A DNA stretch of 64,000 nucleotides from Chrysogorgia sp. JL179-B06 (lineage: Eukaryota; Cnidaria; Anthozoa; Scleralcyonacea; Chrysogorgiidae). Shown here in pieces: positions 10,160 through 21,790 of the stretch (positions within the stretch are counted from its first letter, which is position 1; each line of letters begins with the position of its first letter). Below the pieces are notes generated by a model. The model was given only the letters and a program-made list of their open reading frames with translations, did no database searches and was not told the origin of the DNA. Position numbers and translations under genes: made by a program. Location: positions 1,308,501-1,372,500 of the forward strand of contig JAYKKM010000224.1 in NCBI GenBank assembly GCA_035772405.1. The letters are read 5' to 3'.

Positions 10160-12130
10160 TAATTATATGTTAAAAAAGGCCCTGATCGAAGGTTCAGCCA
10201 CCCATATTGCCTATTTGGAGCATCACCGCTGGAAACCAGTCAAACAACACCGTGGTTTGGTCCGAGAATCTTTTAGCCTCCTTCCAGTTGGCCCAGAAGG
10301 GTCTCTCTTCCACCAAATCCATTGTGATTCCGAAGCCCGATCACCAACTTTGAATTGTAACTGATGGTTCCGTGAAGATGAATGGTCTTGGTGCTACAGT
10401 TATGCTCGTCGCGACCAGAAATTGCTTCTTGCCGGGTTTTTCAGTGCAAAGACCAGAAAACATCAGGTCACATGGCTTCCTTGCGAAGTCGAAGCATTGT
10501 CTGTTGCCTCTACCATCAAGCACTTTGCACCTTACATCATTCAATCTAATTAAGTTCCAGATCTGTGTCCTCTGCACTGACAACAAACCGTGTGTTCAAT
10601 CCTTCGAAAAGCTTTGTCGTGGACAGTTTTCGTCAAGCCCCCGCGTTACTACCTTCCTCTCCACTGTCAGCTAACTTGCCTATCTAACTTTACGAGTCAC
10701 AACGCTCCACCCTGCGATAATCCTCTGTCAGATCTGTGCTTTCATCACGAAAGCTGAAGATTCTGTTGTCCGTCGAATTTCTGTCCAACTCCCTTTCACC
10801 ACTCGCTCTGCGTGGTTGCAAACACAGCTAGAGTGTCCAGACTTGCGGCGTGTCCACTCTTACCTTAAGAAAGGCACTCGTCCCTCCAAGAAGTCAACCA
10901 ATATCAAGGACGTAAAGCGCTATCTCAACGTTACCTCTCTTTCAAGGGACAGTTTAGTTGTAGTCAGGAAAGATGAGCCATTCTGCCCTTCTCGCGAGTG
11001 CATCGTCATTCCTCGCCTTATAATAGATGGTCTACTGTCTGCACATGCACCATATCAAGCTCAACCACCCTTCTCGCCACCAGTTGAAGCAAGTCGTTGT
11101 CCGCTATTTTTATGCCTTAGACCTCGACAAGGTCCCGCCTCCTTTAAGAAGATTCCTTGATGTTTGGTTGAACAGTCCTGACAACTCATCCTGATAGTTC
11201 GTGAGACAACCTCTTCCTTCACCACATCTTACATCATACAAGACGAGCGCCATGATTCTCTTCGTGCTGGTCTTATCCGTCTCTGCCTTGAGTGTCCTAT
11301 TTCTGGTCCTCGCGCTGTAATTAGGGTAGATCCCGCCCCCGGGTTTGCCTCTCTGGTCAACGACGAAGAGCTCCGTCGTCTCAGAATCTCCGTCGAGATT
11401 GGTCGCGTGAAGAATGCAAATAAAACCCCTGTAGCTGAGAAGTGTATTGTTGAGCTTGGCGATGAACTTCTCAAATCTGTCCAGAAGGAGGTTCCGTCAC
11501 TCCTCTTACGTTAGCCATCGCCACTGCTAACCTGAATACTCGTATTCGTGACAGAGGTTTATCCGCCCGAAAGATGTGATACCAACGTGACCAGTTTACC
11601 AACTCTCAACTTCCTCTGTCCGACCTCCACCTAATCGGACAACAGCACTCACAACGTCTTCATGAGAACCACCCTGCCAGCGAGAGGTCCAAGGCTCCAT
11701 GCATATACGTACATCACCTCAGATGATTCAAAGACTCGCGCCCGCGACAGGTACCTGGTTGTTTCCATCGATCGCCTGTGGTGCAACGTATACGTAAGTT
11801 TACCGGCTCCCAACTCCGATCCACATCATATCGCGTGAAGTTAGCCGAGTGTTTTCGTGTCTATGACAAGGCAGCTTCTTGATCCCCACCAATACGTTTC
11901 CACCATCGCTCTGACGATTCCACTCCTGTTGAGGAATATGTTCGCCCAGCTGCATCTATCCAGACTCCACGACCTCCTCTTCCTCCTCAAGTCCCAGAAG
12001 AGCTATCCCAACCACCGCACCATGAAGATGCTAGCCCACCGCACACAACTTTTACTCCCTATTTGCCTGGTCCTGTAGTCGAAGACTTCCAAGCTGATCC
12101 AAAGTCTATCCCCTCTTCTGACTGTGACGA
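10160..12130 (+). pseudogene. LTR-retroelement pol remnant: RNase H, integrase and C-terminal region
   Basis: The stretch is GC-richer than its surroundings and reads as a decayed pol across shifting frames. About 10363-10640 is RNase [15 protein letters not shown], a CEVEAL block and TDNKPCVQSFEKLCRGQFSS give the acidic positions. About 10816-11160 is a pre-integrase segment (LECPDLRRVHSYLKKG). About 11170-11520 has an integrase-like segment with DPAPGFASLVNDEELRRL. About 11560-12080 is a C-terminal region (LSARKM, SKTRARDRYL-like). Frameshifts are frequent and no LTRs were found. I recognise the RNase H/integrase type from multicopy invertebrate retroelements but cannot place the clade. Confidence 0.6.
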
Positions 12131-12657
12131 ACAGACCAGCCTGGTAACCAACCCCTACCGGTTTCCTGTTAATTCCTCTCCAGCCGAAGAGTCAGATACT
12201 GTTCCTCGAATACCGGAGGCATTGGCCTATGCACAGGCTACTCGTCATGATTCCACAGGGTGCCCATCTCTGTCAGAGTTCAGTTTTAGGTCAAAAGGTG
12301 TTTTTCCGGTCAGAATATCAACTGATTGCAGAATAACTGATTGCAAAATTTTGGTGCATATTTCCCTTTTGTTTGAGGGATATTTTATTTGTTAAGCCAC
12401 ATTTATCGCTCGAAATTATTGAAAAGAAAGCTCAACCAACGTATTGCATTTTTCCCTTTTAAAAAGCTCCTGGGAAACATCCTATATAGTTAAATTTTCC
12501 GTTCAGCCATCATCCTACGATTATTTCTTGGCCACTGTCGTTTCGTGCACTACACGCTACCTCCTCCGCAGGCGTTTTTTTGGGCACTATACACGCAAAA
12601 CCAACACGCGTGTTGTAGCCCTCATGCCTTGCTGCTTTCGGGAGGCGCTATTTAATG
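12131..12657. other. No gene seen
   Basis: Mixed-composition sequence following the pol relic. I see no ORF with recognisable similarity; a GAATAACTGATTGCAGA-like short duplication is at 12325-12345. Confidence 0.4.
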
Positions 12658-12939
12658 AGGTGTGATCACCGCCAAAATTAATATATTACGTTGTGGAATG
12701 CAGACATTATGTTATGCTATTACGATTTGCGATTGTGCGATACCGTTATGATGAAACATCATTGGAACATTAAGTTTTGCTATTACATTACGGCATTACG
12801 AATCCACGTTGTTTGCGATTAGATTTTGAAGTTTTGCAATTCCGATTTGTTATTATCAAATGCAATACCGCCCTTTCATTATGTAACTCGATCATGACAT
12901 TGTGAAATGACATTAAAGACTTGCATTGTGGTATTACGT
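12658..12939 (+). repeat. Left arm of a 285-bp inverted repeat pair 10.4 kb apart
   Basis: The segment starting AGGTGTGATCACCGCCAAAA and ending GGTATTACGT matches, in reverse complement, 23098-23385 over its whole length with scattered substitutions. It could be the terminal repeat of one large element, or one of two solo copies. Confidence 0.8.
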
Positions 12940-12960
12940 TATGCAGTCCTGCATGACACT

Positions 12961-13014
12961 CAGAAACGCGTTTTAGCTCGGCAATAAATTATGTCCCGCC
13001 AAAAAGTAATTAGC
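12961..13014 (+). repeat. Left terminal inverted repeat of a 3.35-kb element (12961-16308)
   Basis: CAGAAACGCGTTTTAGCTCG and the following GCAATAAATTATGTCCCGCC are matched in reverse complement at 16255-16308 over about 54 bp. The enclosed DNA holds the duplicated gene fragment and other repeats. I found no target duplication at the two outer edges. Confidence 0.75.
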
Positions 13015-13041
13015 AATTAATTCACAATTGCAATTGTCAAC

Positions 13042-13794
13042 ATGGCGAACCCGCCTAACAACGAGGATTTTGATCGTCGCAGAGCTCTGTCTTTGCTGGA
13101 AGAAGCCACGCAGTATCTTAGGGAATGTTCTGGAACGGTTCAAGACGCCAATAGTGTGACACCGCCTGCAGCGAATAATTTAACGGACGCTACGGGTGGA
13201 CTGAACAGACCAAGAAACGAACGAGACAATGTTATTAATACCAGACATGGAAGAGAATTGGATAATTTTAGAAATCTTTTTGGGCCATATCGCACACCAA
13301 TGCCTCCTTGCAGAAATTCTGCAATGCAGGTTTCTTTACCGCCACCAAGTAAGCGTAAGAAAAGAAACAAGGCATTTAATTTCAAAAGGGAAACATGGAC
13401 ACACGATTTTTTCTGTTTCGCTGATAAAGACAGAATGGCTGCTCCAAGCAGAGCACTGAAACTGAAACTCCAACAGGCTGGTTTAGGCCGCAAGAGGATC
13501 TGTTTTCACGGTAAAGCAAATGCGTCTGATGTTAAAGCGAAGCTGGAGGAAACATATCCGAAGTTGTCCGAAGGTGGAGGATTTGACATATTAAGAAGTG
13601 GATCGAACAGTGGTGAGCTGATGCTGCTTCCTTCTCCACAACATGGTTACACTGTTTCGTTTTTACGTGATATCGCAGGACTCGGACAAGCTATCGCGTA
13701 TGTTCGCCCCTTACAAGCCAATCTGAACACTGATCCAATCATCTATGTTTCCTCCAGCTTCGCTTTAACATCAGACGCATTTGCTTTACCGTGA
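13042..13794 (+). pseudogene. Captured host-like gene fragment, left arm of palindrome
   Basis: A 250-residue frame from ATG (after TTGTCAAC). The N-terminal half is low-complexity; residues about 115-235 look folded: TWTHDFFCFADKD, LGRKRICFHGKANASDVKAK, PKLSEGGGFDILRSG and GLGQAIAYVRPLQANL. I associate this last module with the N-terminal part of multicopy G2/M-phase-specific E3 ligase-like (HECT) proteins in corals and fish, but am not certain. After residue 233 (NTDP) the frame runs into the inverted second copy, so the C-terminal part (including any HECT domain) is missing. It lies inside the 3.35-kb TIR element and is probably a captured fragment, not a working gene. Confidence 0.5.
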
Positions 13795-14237
13795 AAACAG
13801 ATCCTCTTGCGGCCTAAACCAGCCTGTTGGAGTTTCAGTTTCAGTGCTCTGCTAAAGCAGCCATTGTCTTTATCAGCGAAACAGAAAAAATTGTGTGTCC
13901 ATGTTTCCCTTTTGAAATTAAATGCCTTGTTTCCTTTCTTACGCTTACTTGGTGGCGGTAAAGAAACCTGCATTGCAGAATTTCTGCAAGGAGGCATTGG
14001 TGTGCGATATGGCCCCAAAAGATTTCTAAAATTATCCAATTCTCTTCCATGTCTGGTATTAATAACATTGTCTCGTTCGTTTCTTGGTCTGTTCAGTCCA
14101 CCCGTAGCGTCCGTTAAATTATTCGCTGCAGGCGGTCTCACACTATTGGCGTCTTGAACCGTTCCAGAACATTCCCTAAGATACTGCAGCGTGGCTCTGC
14201 GACGATCAAAATCCTCGTTGTTAGGCGGGTTCGCCAT
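13743..14237 (-). pseudogene. Second, inverted copy of the captured gene fragment
   Basis: The minus-strand frame starts MANPPNNEDFDRRRA exactly like the + strand copy and is nearly identical to it through the KANASDVKAKLEET block, with a short deletion after residue 15 and a few substitutions. Similarity continues upstream of both ATGs (CAATTGCAATTGT.AA and TTAATT). It ends about where the left arm ends (13556), so the two form a 1.25-kb palindrome (13013-13556 and 13745-14263) with a 190-bp loop. Confidence 0.7.
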
Positions 14238-14263
14238 GTTTACAATTGCAATTGTGAATTAAT

Positions 14264-15894
14264 TAAAACAAGACGCCCGCTAGGCGTTAACTCGGGCTAC
14301 TTTAGCCTATGCAGGCTAGGGCAGCTATACTTTAACTCTTTGATATTGAAGACTATGGTGTAACAAGCTAAACAGCTTGAAGAAACATTATTTCTTCACA
14401 AAACCAACATTTTGAACCAGAAACATATTTATAATGTTAGTGCATTTATAATTTGAGCATGCTCACCTTATTTGGGACCAGTCATTATTTATGTATATAC
14501 TAGGTTGGGCCCTCATTTCTACAGACTATTTTTGACTATTTTTTTTGTTCATCAAGTGTAACACACAATAACAAAGTGTTTGTGTTTTTAGTGAGACAGA
14601 AACAACAAAACCATAAATTTTCTTTTTGCAGTATTTCTGTTCATGTGTGAAACAGCATTTTAAAAGTTCTGAGACGAGACTCATCAGTGTGGAAATGCAC
14701 CAACCGGTGCCATGCAACTTTCAAAACAACATGCATTTCCATATTTCATCAGATCAACCAGCTATTAAATTCACCAATTATGCTTGTTTGGACAGGCTTC
14801 GAAAATTGTATTCCCTGATAGAGCGGGTCAAGAAAATATTTGAATTAATATAGCTCTCTCTCCAACCCAGTAAACCCTATAAATAATTACCAGTCCCTAA
14901 TTAGTATTGGATAATTGACAAATTACTGTGATGACATGGTTACCGAGAAAACTCAGATAGATACCGGGCCAGCTTGCCTGCATATAATCAAGGACAAAAA
15001 TCACTTTGAAAGGACGTGTGTACAATTCTGTATCTGCATCTGGTTGTGCAGACCAACTAACATGCAGTTGGCAAACAACAACAATTTGTGTGGGGTGACG
15101 ACAATGAAAATACATAGCTGCACAAGATGTCACTGGAAAACCAGCGAATAATAACAAACACTACATCGATTGGAGTTGATCTGGATTGGATTTGGTTTGG
15201 GTGTCAGATACAAGATGTTCATTTATAATATCTGCATCTGCATTCATATATAATTATGAACAATCGATACATAGCTATAGGTCAACAGTGTTATGTATTA
15301 AATTAAATTCATTTTGTCAACTCAACAATGTTCAATCAAAACCAAAGCTATGTGTCTAAATATTTACAAAATTTGTGAATAGACGACAGATAATAAAATG
15401 TATATACAATATACATTCATTTACCTTGTCATTTACCCTGTACCAAACCAATATATTAAATAACACATATATAGATTCGATGAAATTATAATGAAAACAA
15501 GAGTTTCTGACTTTGAGTCATTATCAGCAACATAAACTTCTAAAGATAACTGGGAACTTTTTGCATATTTGAGAAACAGAGTTGTTTGATGATTTATTAG
15601 GCAAAACCTGTGACTGTGCATGGACAGTTATACTAAATAACTACAAACTATAAACTGTTGAATCGCATAACGGTTAATGATCACATCGACTTTATTTTGC
15701 ATGTTATTTGCAACACAATAAACAAATTAAACAATACAAGCAAAAATAAAACAAATGACAAATATTACAGACTATAGTTACCTCAATACATTTAACGTAT
15801 TTCAATCACTGATCATATAACCTATCAAAACGACAACGTTCTTCGTGCTTCTTTTATCCTCGAAATTGTAGCTTGTTTTCGAGTTTGTACTGGG
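14264..15894. other. No gene seen
   Basis: AT-rich interval inside the 3.35-kb TIR element. ORFs are short and overlap on both strands without recognisable similarity. Confidence 0.45.
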
Positions 15895-15900
15895 CTGTAA

Positions 15901-16087
15901 CGAAAAAGCTGTTGGGATCTATGATGCAACAAGATACTTCGCAGCCACATAACTTCGAACGCTGGCAAAAACACTTCGCTTTTATATAGTCACGAAAAAG
16001 CTGTCGGGATCTATGATGCAACAAGAAAGATAACATAACTTTGAACACTTCCAAGCAATCGCTGGCAAAAACACTTCGCTTTTAGTC
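15901..16087. repeat. Two-unit tandem duplication of about 93 bp
   Basis: CGAAAAAGCTGTTGGGATCT at 15901 recurs at 15992 (CGAAAAAGCTGTCGGGATCT), each followed by ATGATGCAACAAGA and ending in GCTGGCAAAAACACTTCGCT. A diverged relative (CAGCCACATAAC...ACAAAAACACTTC) is at 36730-36790. Confidence 0.75.
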
Positions 16088-16254
16088 ACAGGGCTCAGTG
16101 CGCGTACAAGGATTGAGACGCCTGGGTACGAGGCAGTGCCTCAGTTTCGCAAAGCCTGTTGGGGCCATATCTCGACCAAAATAATAACAAAAAAAGACAG
16201 AGAAGCTAGACTCGGCTACCCGAGTAATTACATTTTGGCGGGACATAATTTACT

Positions 16255-16308
16255 GCTAATTACTTTTTGGCGGGACATAATTTATTGCCGAGCTAAAACG
16301 CGTTTCTG
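16255..16308 (-). repeat. Right terminal inverted repeat of the 3.35-kb element
   Basis: Reverse complement of 12961-13014. Immediately inside, TAATTAC.TTTTGGCGGGAC followed by ATAATTTA.TGC occurs twice in tandem (about 16225-16258 and 16258-16288), so the inner end of this TIR has been duplicated. Confidence 0.75.
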
Positions 16309-16317
16309 AGGCCCCGT

Positions 16318-16545
16318 TTACATGAGACCGGCACGAACTGAGACCGGCACGAGTTCGTTCCGGTGTAACGTTATCGTCAGTAGATGTTTACATGAGACCG
16401 GCATGAAATGTGCTCAGACCGGTCTCAGATCATTCCGGCAGCTGAACCGAAACGAATATCTTCAGACCGGCACAAACTTAGACCGGTACGATATTTTCGT
16501 CATGTAAACGCAAATTATTTTCAGACCGGTCTATGGCTTCGTAAA
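16318..16545. repeat. Cluster of GAGACCGGCAC-type motifs
   Basis: CCCCGTTTACATGAGACCGG at the start recurs in part near 16385 (GTTTACATGAGACCGGCA) and, inverted, near 16500 (CATGTAAACG). Between them GACCGG occurs many times in both orientations (for example CAGACCGGTCTCAG). This resembles a subterminal repeat array of a DNA transposon whose coding part may be the following Myb-like fragment. Confidence 0.5.
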
Positions 16546-16578
16546 GCGCATGCTCATAAGGGATAAACATAAGTTAAA

Positions 16579-16945
16579 ATGGCGCCGAAGAAGGCGCCGA
16601 AGAAGGATAGTGAGAATCAAACGGTGGATATTTGATGATGACACGCTCGAAACTTTAGTGGAGTGCCTGAAAAACTACAAAGCAGAAAAAGAAGGTGAAG
16701 TAGTCGACTTTGAAGGAGATTTGGTGACATTATATGGTGATTTAAGAAAGCTGATGGCCGAAAGATACGAGCATGATTTTGGTCCAATCGAGCATGTGCC
16801 CCCGCCAAAAGATGTAAAGGAAATGAGTAAAGAAGAATATAAAGATTTCTCCACCAATGATCAACCCGTCCAGGGGCAACCCACCATCGTCGCTTCAGTG
16901 GAGTTTTTTTCTTTCTCAAAAAGAATAGCCTCTCAGCCACGTTAT
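16579..16945 (+). pseudogene. Myb/SANT-like DNA-binding fragment, frameshifted
   Basis: ATG at 16579 opens MAPKKAPKKDSENQT. Near 16622 the coding potential moves to another frame: WIFDDDTLETLVECLKNYK, FEGDLVTLYGDLRKLMAERY and HDFGPIEHVPPP. The W..DD...L...L..YK pattern followed by LY..LR..M...Y.H.FG is that of Myb/SANT-like modules encoded by or derived from Harbinger-type elements. The frame becomes meaningless after about residue 100 (16860). It is truncated and shifted, hence a relic. Confidence 0.45.
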
Positions 16946-17037
16946 CTACATTAACGAGTCTTTTCAAATAATTTTGTCGCTTTTTCTTTCTAACCAACAA
17001 TAAAATTAGCAAATTTTTCACAAGAGAGCTAGGACTA

Positions 17038-17225
17038 AAGAAATACCTAATGGTTTTCCGTGTTTGGATACTCTGATCCAAACACGCGGGATGTTGCGAG
17101 ACTTGAGAAAAGCGTAAAAAAACACGAGCCGCTAGGCGAGTGTTTTTAGCTTTTCGAAAGTCGAGCAACATCCCAAGTGTTTGGATCAGAGTATCCAAAC
17201 ACGGAAAACCATTAGGTATTTCTTT
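17038..17225. repeat. 187-bp near-perfect hairpin repeat, copy 1
   Basis: AAATACCTAATGGTTTTCCG at 17041 pairs with CGGAAAACCATTAGGTATTT at the other end; inside, GTGTTTGGATACTCTGATCC is itself nearly palindromic. Only a short central segment differs between arms. Further copies are at 18861-19041 (inverted) and 30340-30520. No coding capacity. Confidence 0.85.
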
Positions 17226-18856
17226 TATAAAATAACCACAGAGAAATATCACTAAAAGTTATTAATATAATTAGATCAACATTGCAATTCTCCCAAAAAC
17301 CATCAACTACCAATCAGGGGATGTCTTTCATGTTCTTCAAAGCTAATCGGCCAATCATGGATGGTTTTCTATCATGATTTATGATGCTGACGATAGCAGA
17401 CAGCCAAAAATAATTTTGAAGTGGTAAAAACATCAGGAAAACATGCTTAGAAAGATGAAAAAGATATTTCCAGATGGATTTAATCGCGAAAATATGCCGT
17501 TTAACTTTATGTTGCATTGCTGCAGATGTAAAGTGATGTTGTGAGTTTGCCTAGCCTTCATATTCTACAACAGAGAATCTTTTTTGTGGTTTTATCTCAC
17601 TGTCGAAGTGTTGTTCGGTGATTTTTTGTTGCAAGAACAAAATGAATGGTTTATTATAAAATAACATGTGAGCTACGCGTGTTCTGATTGGTCAATACGC
17701 GTGTTTGGATAAGAGTATCCAAACACGGCAATTTTGAGGTCGATCTTGTACACACAAAAAGCAAATCATGCCGACCCATCATCGTTTTTAAACATTTATT
17801 AACATTCTATACATATGCACAATAACTATAAATAAAATATAGCAATCTTCCCTGTTAATTTTCACAAGATTTTACAAAAATAAGCCGAAATTATAAGTAT
17901 TTAAAGTGGACAAAGCAACGCTAAAAGTGAACGAGAATTTCATTTAATTTGTGAGGGCGACGTTTACCTTATTGAAAGTTTCAATAAAACCCCAAAACAC
18001 AACACTTTTAAAGATATAGTCCACCAAGAGAACATGGAAAAGGTGTAAAATTATGTCAGTTATTTTACTTCTCGTCGGACAGGATATTCACGAAGAAACC
18101 ATTCATTTTGTTCTTGTAGCCAACAAAAAATCACCGAACAACACTTCGACAGTGAGAGAAAACCACAAATAAAATATAGCAATCTTCCCTGTCAATTTGC
18201 ACAATTGATTTTGCAAAAATAGGCCGAAATTATAAGTATTTAAAGTGGACAAAGCAACGCTAAAGCGAACGAGAATTCCCGTATAATTTGTGAGGGCGAC
18301 GTTTACCTTATTGAAAGTTTCAATAAAACCCAAAAACACAACACTTTTTATAGATATAGTTCACCAAGAGAACATGGAAAAGGTGTAAAATGTTTAATTT
18401 ACCTCTCGTCGGTCAGGATATTCACGAATAAACCATTCATTTTGTTCTTGCAACAAAAAATCACCGAACAACACTTCGACAGTGAGATAAAACCACAAAA
18501 AAGATTCTCTGTTGTAGAATATGAAGGCTAGGCAAACTCACAACATCACTTTACATCTGCAGCAATGCAACATAAAGTTAAACGGCATATTTTCGCGATT
18601 AAATCTATCTGGAAATATCTTTTTCATCTTTCTAAGCATGTTTTCCTGATGTTTTTACCACTTCAAAATTATTTTTGGCTGTCTGCTATCGTCAGCATCA
18701 TAAATCATGATAGAAAACCATCCATGATTGGCCGATTAGCTTTGAAGAACATGAAAGACATCCCCTGATTGGTAGTTGATGGTTTTTGGGAGAATTGCAA
18801 TGTTGATCTAATTATATTAATAACTTTTAGTGATATTTCTCTGTGGTTATTTTATA
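17226..18856. repeat. Composite repeat arms around the palindrome: inverted B segments and 336-bp direct duplication
   Basis: Segment 17226-17640 is repeated in inverted orientation at 18440-18856. Between them, 17832-18122 and 18168-18452 are direct copies about 336 bp apart (both with AAATAAAATATAGCAATCTT and ending AACCATTCATTTTGTTCTTG). The element terminus TTATAAAATAACATGTGAGC lies at about 17653. Minus-strand ORFs here (18103-18339) are repeated elsewhere with the repeat and are not treated as genes. Confidence 0.75.
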
Positions 18857-18860
18857 AAAG

Positions 18861-19041
18861 AAATACCTAATGGTTTTCCGTGTTTGGATACTCTGATCCA
18901 AACACTTGGGATGTTGCTCGACTTTCGAAAAGCTAAAAACACTCGCCTAGCGGCTCGTGTTTTTTTACGCTTTTCTCAAGTCTCGCAACATCCCGCGTGT
19001 TTGGATCAGAGTATCCAAACACGGAAAACCATTAGGTATTT
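18861..19041. repeat. Hairpin repeat, copy 2 (inverted relative to copy 1)
   Basis: Same hairpin as 17038-17225 but with its central asymmetric segment in reverse complement: the AAACACTTGGGATGTTGC arm comes first here and AACATCCCGCGTGTTTGG last. Confidence 0.85.
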
Positions 19042-19552
19042 CCAGGGCGCTATAAAACACGGGCGTGGAAACGGCCTATAAGCGCGTGATCCATGTGTGA
19101 TGCGGAGGACTGGCGCGAGCGTGCTGTAGAACAAAAAAAATTATAAACAATGGCCGAAAAATATATATACGAGTGCCCGAAAAATATGGCAATACTAAGG
19201 TAGTGTGTTAACAAAATCAATGTTTTCTTGAAGTTAACAATACGAAGCTTTCTTCAACTTTAGATTTACCTCGTTACCTTTTCAATAAATCTACTTGGAA
19301 AGCTAAAATTTCAATGGTTGATCGCTGTTCTTTTCAAAATTCAGGACGTTTTATCAAGCATTGACGCTTTGAATTGACGATTACTACTCCACTAGGTAAC
19401 CAAAAGTTAATTTGACCACATCAAACGCTTGGTAATTTTATAAGCTTTACAATGTATACTGTGAGGAGACCGGCTTTTACCGGCTTTTTTATATTTTGTG
19501 TTTTCGTTGATCCGAGATCGATCTAACTCACCAGTGTGAACGGCCCCGTATA

Positions 19553-20345
19553 GTCAGAAACACTGGAACCGCGGAAAAATTATATTTTCTTTCTTTTCTT
19601 CTTCCCTAGTACTTAAATGGTGTTTTGAATACACCAATCTCTTTCCCAAGTTATCAGCTTCGAAAGGATGCTGTGAGAAAACCGACTTTTTTAACATTTT
19701 CTATTTTTAAAGCCTTGTTTTGGACCCGTTCGTAGACAAAAACAATGCCATATTAGCAACCGCGGAAAAATTAGGTTTTTCTTGTTTTTTTCTGCACTAG
19801 GTACTTAAAGTTTATTTTGAATACACCAATCTCTTGCCCAAGTGATCAGCTTTCGAGTGGATACTGTGAGAAAACCGGCTTTTTTGATATTTTGTATTTT
19901 TAAAGCCTTGTTTTCGACCAGTTCGTAGACAAAATCTTGTGCAGTTGTACTGTTTTAAATGTAATAGGAACCGCGGAAAAATTAGGTTTTTCTTGTTTTT
20001 TTCTGCACTAGGTACTTAAAGTTTATTTTGAATACACCAATCTCTTGCCCAAGTGATCAGCTTTCGAGTGGATACTGTGAGAAAACCGGCTTTTTTGATA
20101 TTTTGTATTTTTAAAGCCTTGTTTTCGACCAGTTCGTAGACAAAATCTTGTGCAGTTGTACTGTTTTAAATGTAATAGGAACCGCGGAAAAATTAGGTTT
20201 TTCTTTTTTTTTTCTGCACTAGGTACTTAAAGTTTATTTTGAATACACCAATCTCTTGCCCAAGTGATCAGCTTTCGAGTGGATACTGTGAGAAAACCGG
20301 CTTTTTTGATATTTTGTGTATGGTTTTCGACCCACGGTTCCAAAT
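19553..20345 (+). repeat. 211-bp tandem repeats, forward orientation (left of palindrome centre)
   Basis: The anchor CCGCGGAAAAATTA occurs at 19569, 19760, 19971 and 20182, i.e. spacing 191, 211 and 211. Each unit carries GCACTAGGTACTTAAAGT, CCCAAGTGATCAGCTTTCGA and GAGAAAACCGGCTTTTTTGA. The outer unit is the most diverged and the inner ones are nearly identical. Confidence 0.9.
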
Positions 20346-21790
20346 CTTGTCTATTTCGAGTCTTCGATTGTACAACTGCACAAGGTATTGTTTTAAAAAT
20401 AGAAAATATCAAAAAAGCCGGTTTTTTCATAGTATCCACTCGAAAGCTGATCACTTGGGCAAGAGATTGGTGTATTCAAAATAAACTTTAAGTACCTAGT
20501 GCAGAAAAAAACAAGAAAAACCTAATTTTTCCGCGGTTCCTATTACATTTAAAACAGTACAACTGCACAAGATTTTGTCTACGAACTGGTCGAAAACAAG
20601 ACTTTAAAAATAGAAAATATCAAAAAAGCCGGTTTTTTCATAGTATCCACTCGAAAGCTGATCACTTGGGCAAGAGATTGGTGTATTCAAAATAAACTTT
20701 AAGTACCTAGTGCAGAAAAAAACAAGAAAAACCTAATTTTTCCGCGGTTCCTATTACATTTAAAACAGTACAACTGCACAAGATTTTGTCTACGAACTGG
20801 TCGAAAACAAGACTTTAAAAATAGAAAATATCAAAAAAGCCGGTTTTTTCATAGTATCCACTCGAAAGCTGATCACTTGGGCAAGAGATTGGTGTATTCA
20901 AAATAAACTTTAAGTACCTAGTGCAGAAAAAAACAAGAAAAACCTAATTTTTCCGCGGTTCCTATTACATTTAAAACAGTACAACTGCACAAGATTTTGT
21001 CTACGAACTGGTCGAAAACAAGACTTTAAAAATAGAAAATATCAAAAAAGCCGGTTTTTTCATAGTATCCACTCGAAAGCTGATCACTTGGGCAAGAGAT
21101 TGATGTATTCAAAATAGATTTTAAGTACCTAGTGCAGAAAAAAACAAGAAAAACCTAATTTTTCCGCGGTTCCTATTACATTTAAAACAGTACAACTGCA
21201 CAAGATTTTGTCTACGAACTGGTCGAAAACAAGACTTTAAAAATAGAAAATATCAAAAAAGCCGGTTTTTTTCATAGTATCCACTCGAAAGCTGATCACT
21301 TGGGCAAGAGATTGGTGTATTCAAAATAAACTTTAAGTACCTAGTGCAGAAAAAAACAAGAAAAACCTAATTTTTCCGCGGTTCCTATTACATTTAAAAC
21401 AGTACAACTGCACAAGATTTTGTCTACGAACTGGTCGAAAACAAGACTTTAAAAATACAAAATATCAAAAAAGCCGGTTTTCTCACAGTATCCACTCGAA
21501 AGCTGATCACTTGGGCAAGAGATTGGTGTATTCAAAATAAACTTTAAGTACCTAGTGCAGAAAAAAACAAGAAAAACCTAATTTTTCCGCGGTTGCTAAT
21601 ATGGCATTGTTTTTGTCTACGAACGGGTCCAAAACAAGGCTTTAAAAATAGAAAATGTTAAAAAAGTCGGTTTTCTCACAGCATCCTTTCGAAGCTGATA
21701 ACTTGGGAAAGAGATTGGTGTATTCAAAACACCATTTAAGTACTAGGGAAGAAGAAAAGAAAGAAAATATAATTTTTCCGCGGTTCCAGT
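20345..21790 (-). repeat. 211-bp tandem repeats, reverse orientation (right of palindrome centre)
   Basis: The same unit in reverse complement: TTTTTCCGCGG anchors are at 20531, 20742, 20953, 21164, 21376, 21587 and 21778 (spacing 211, 211, 211, 212, 211, 191). The right side thus has more units than the left. The palindrome centre lies near 20360 in a short rearranged unit. Units are almost identical, indicating recent amplification or homogenisation. Confidence 0.9.

Noticed and set aside
14897..15157. Overlapping ORFs on both strands
   Set aside because: No domain, no splice or promoter support; probably chance.
17314..18768. ORF pair of 67 residues starting MQHKVKRHIF
   Set aside because: Both copies lie in the inverted B segments of the palindrome family; identical chance frames rather than genes.
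20227..20491. Overlapping ORFs at the palindrome centre
   Set aside because: They read through the 211-bp repeat in three frames; composition and repetition argue against coding.
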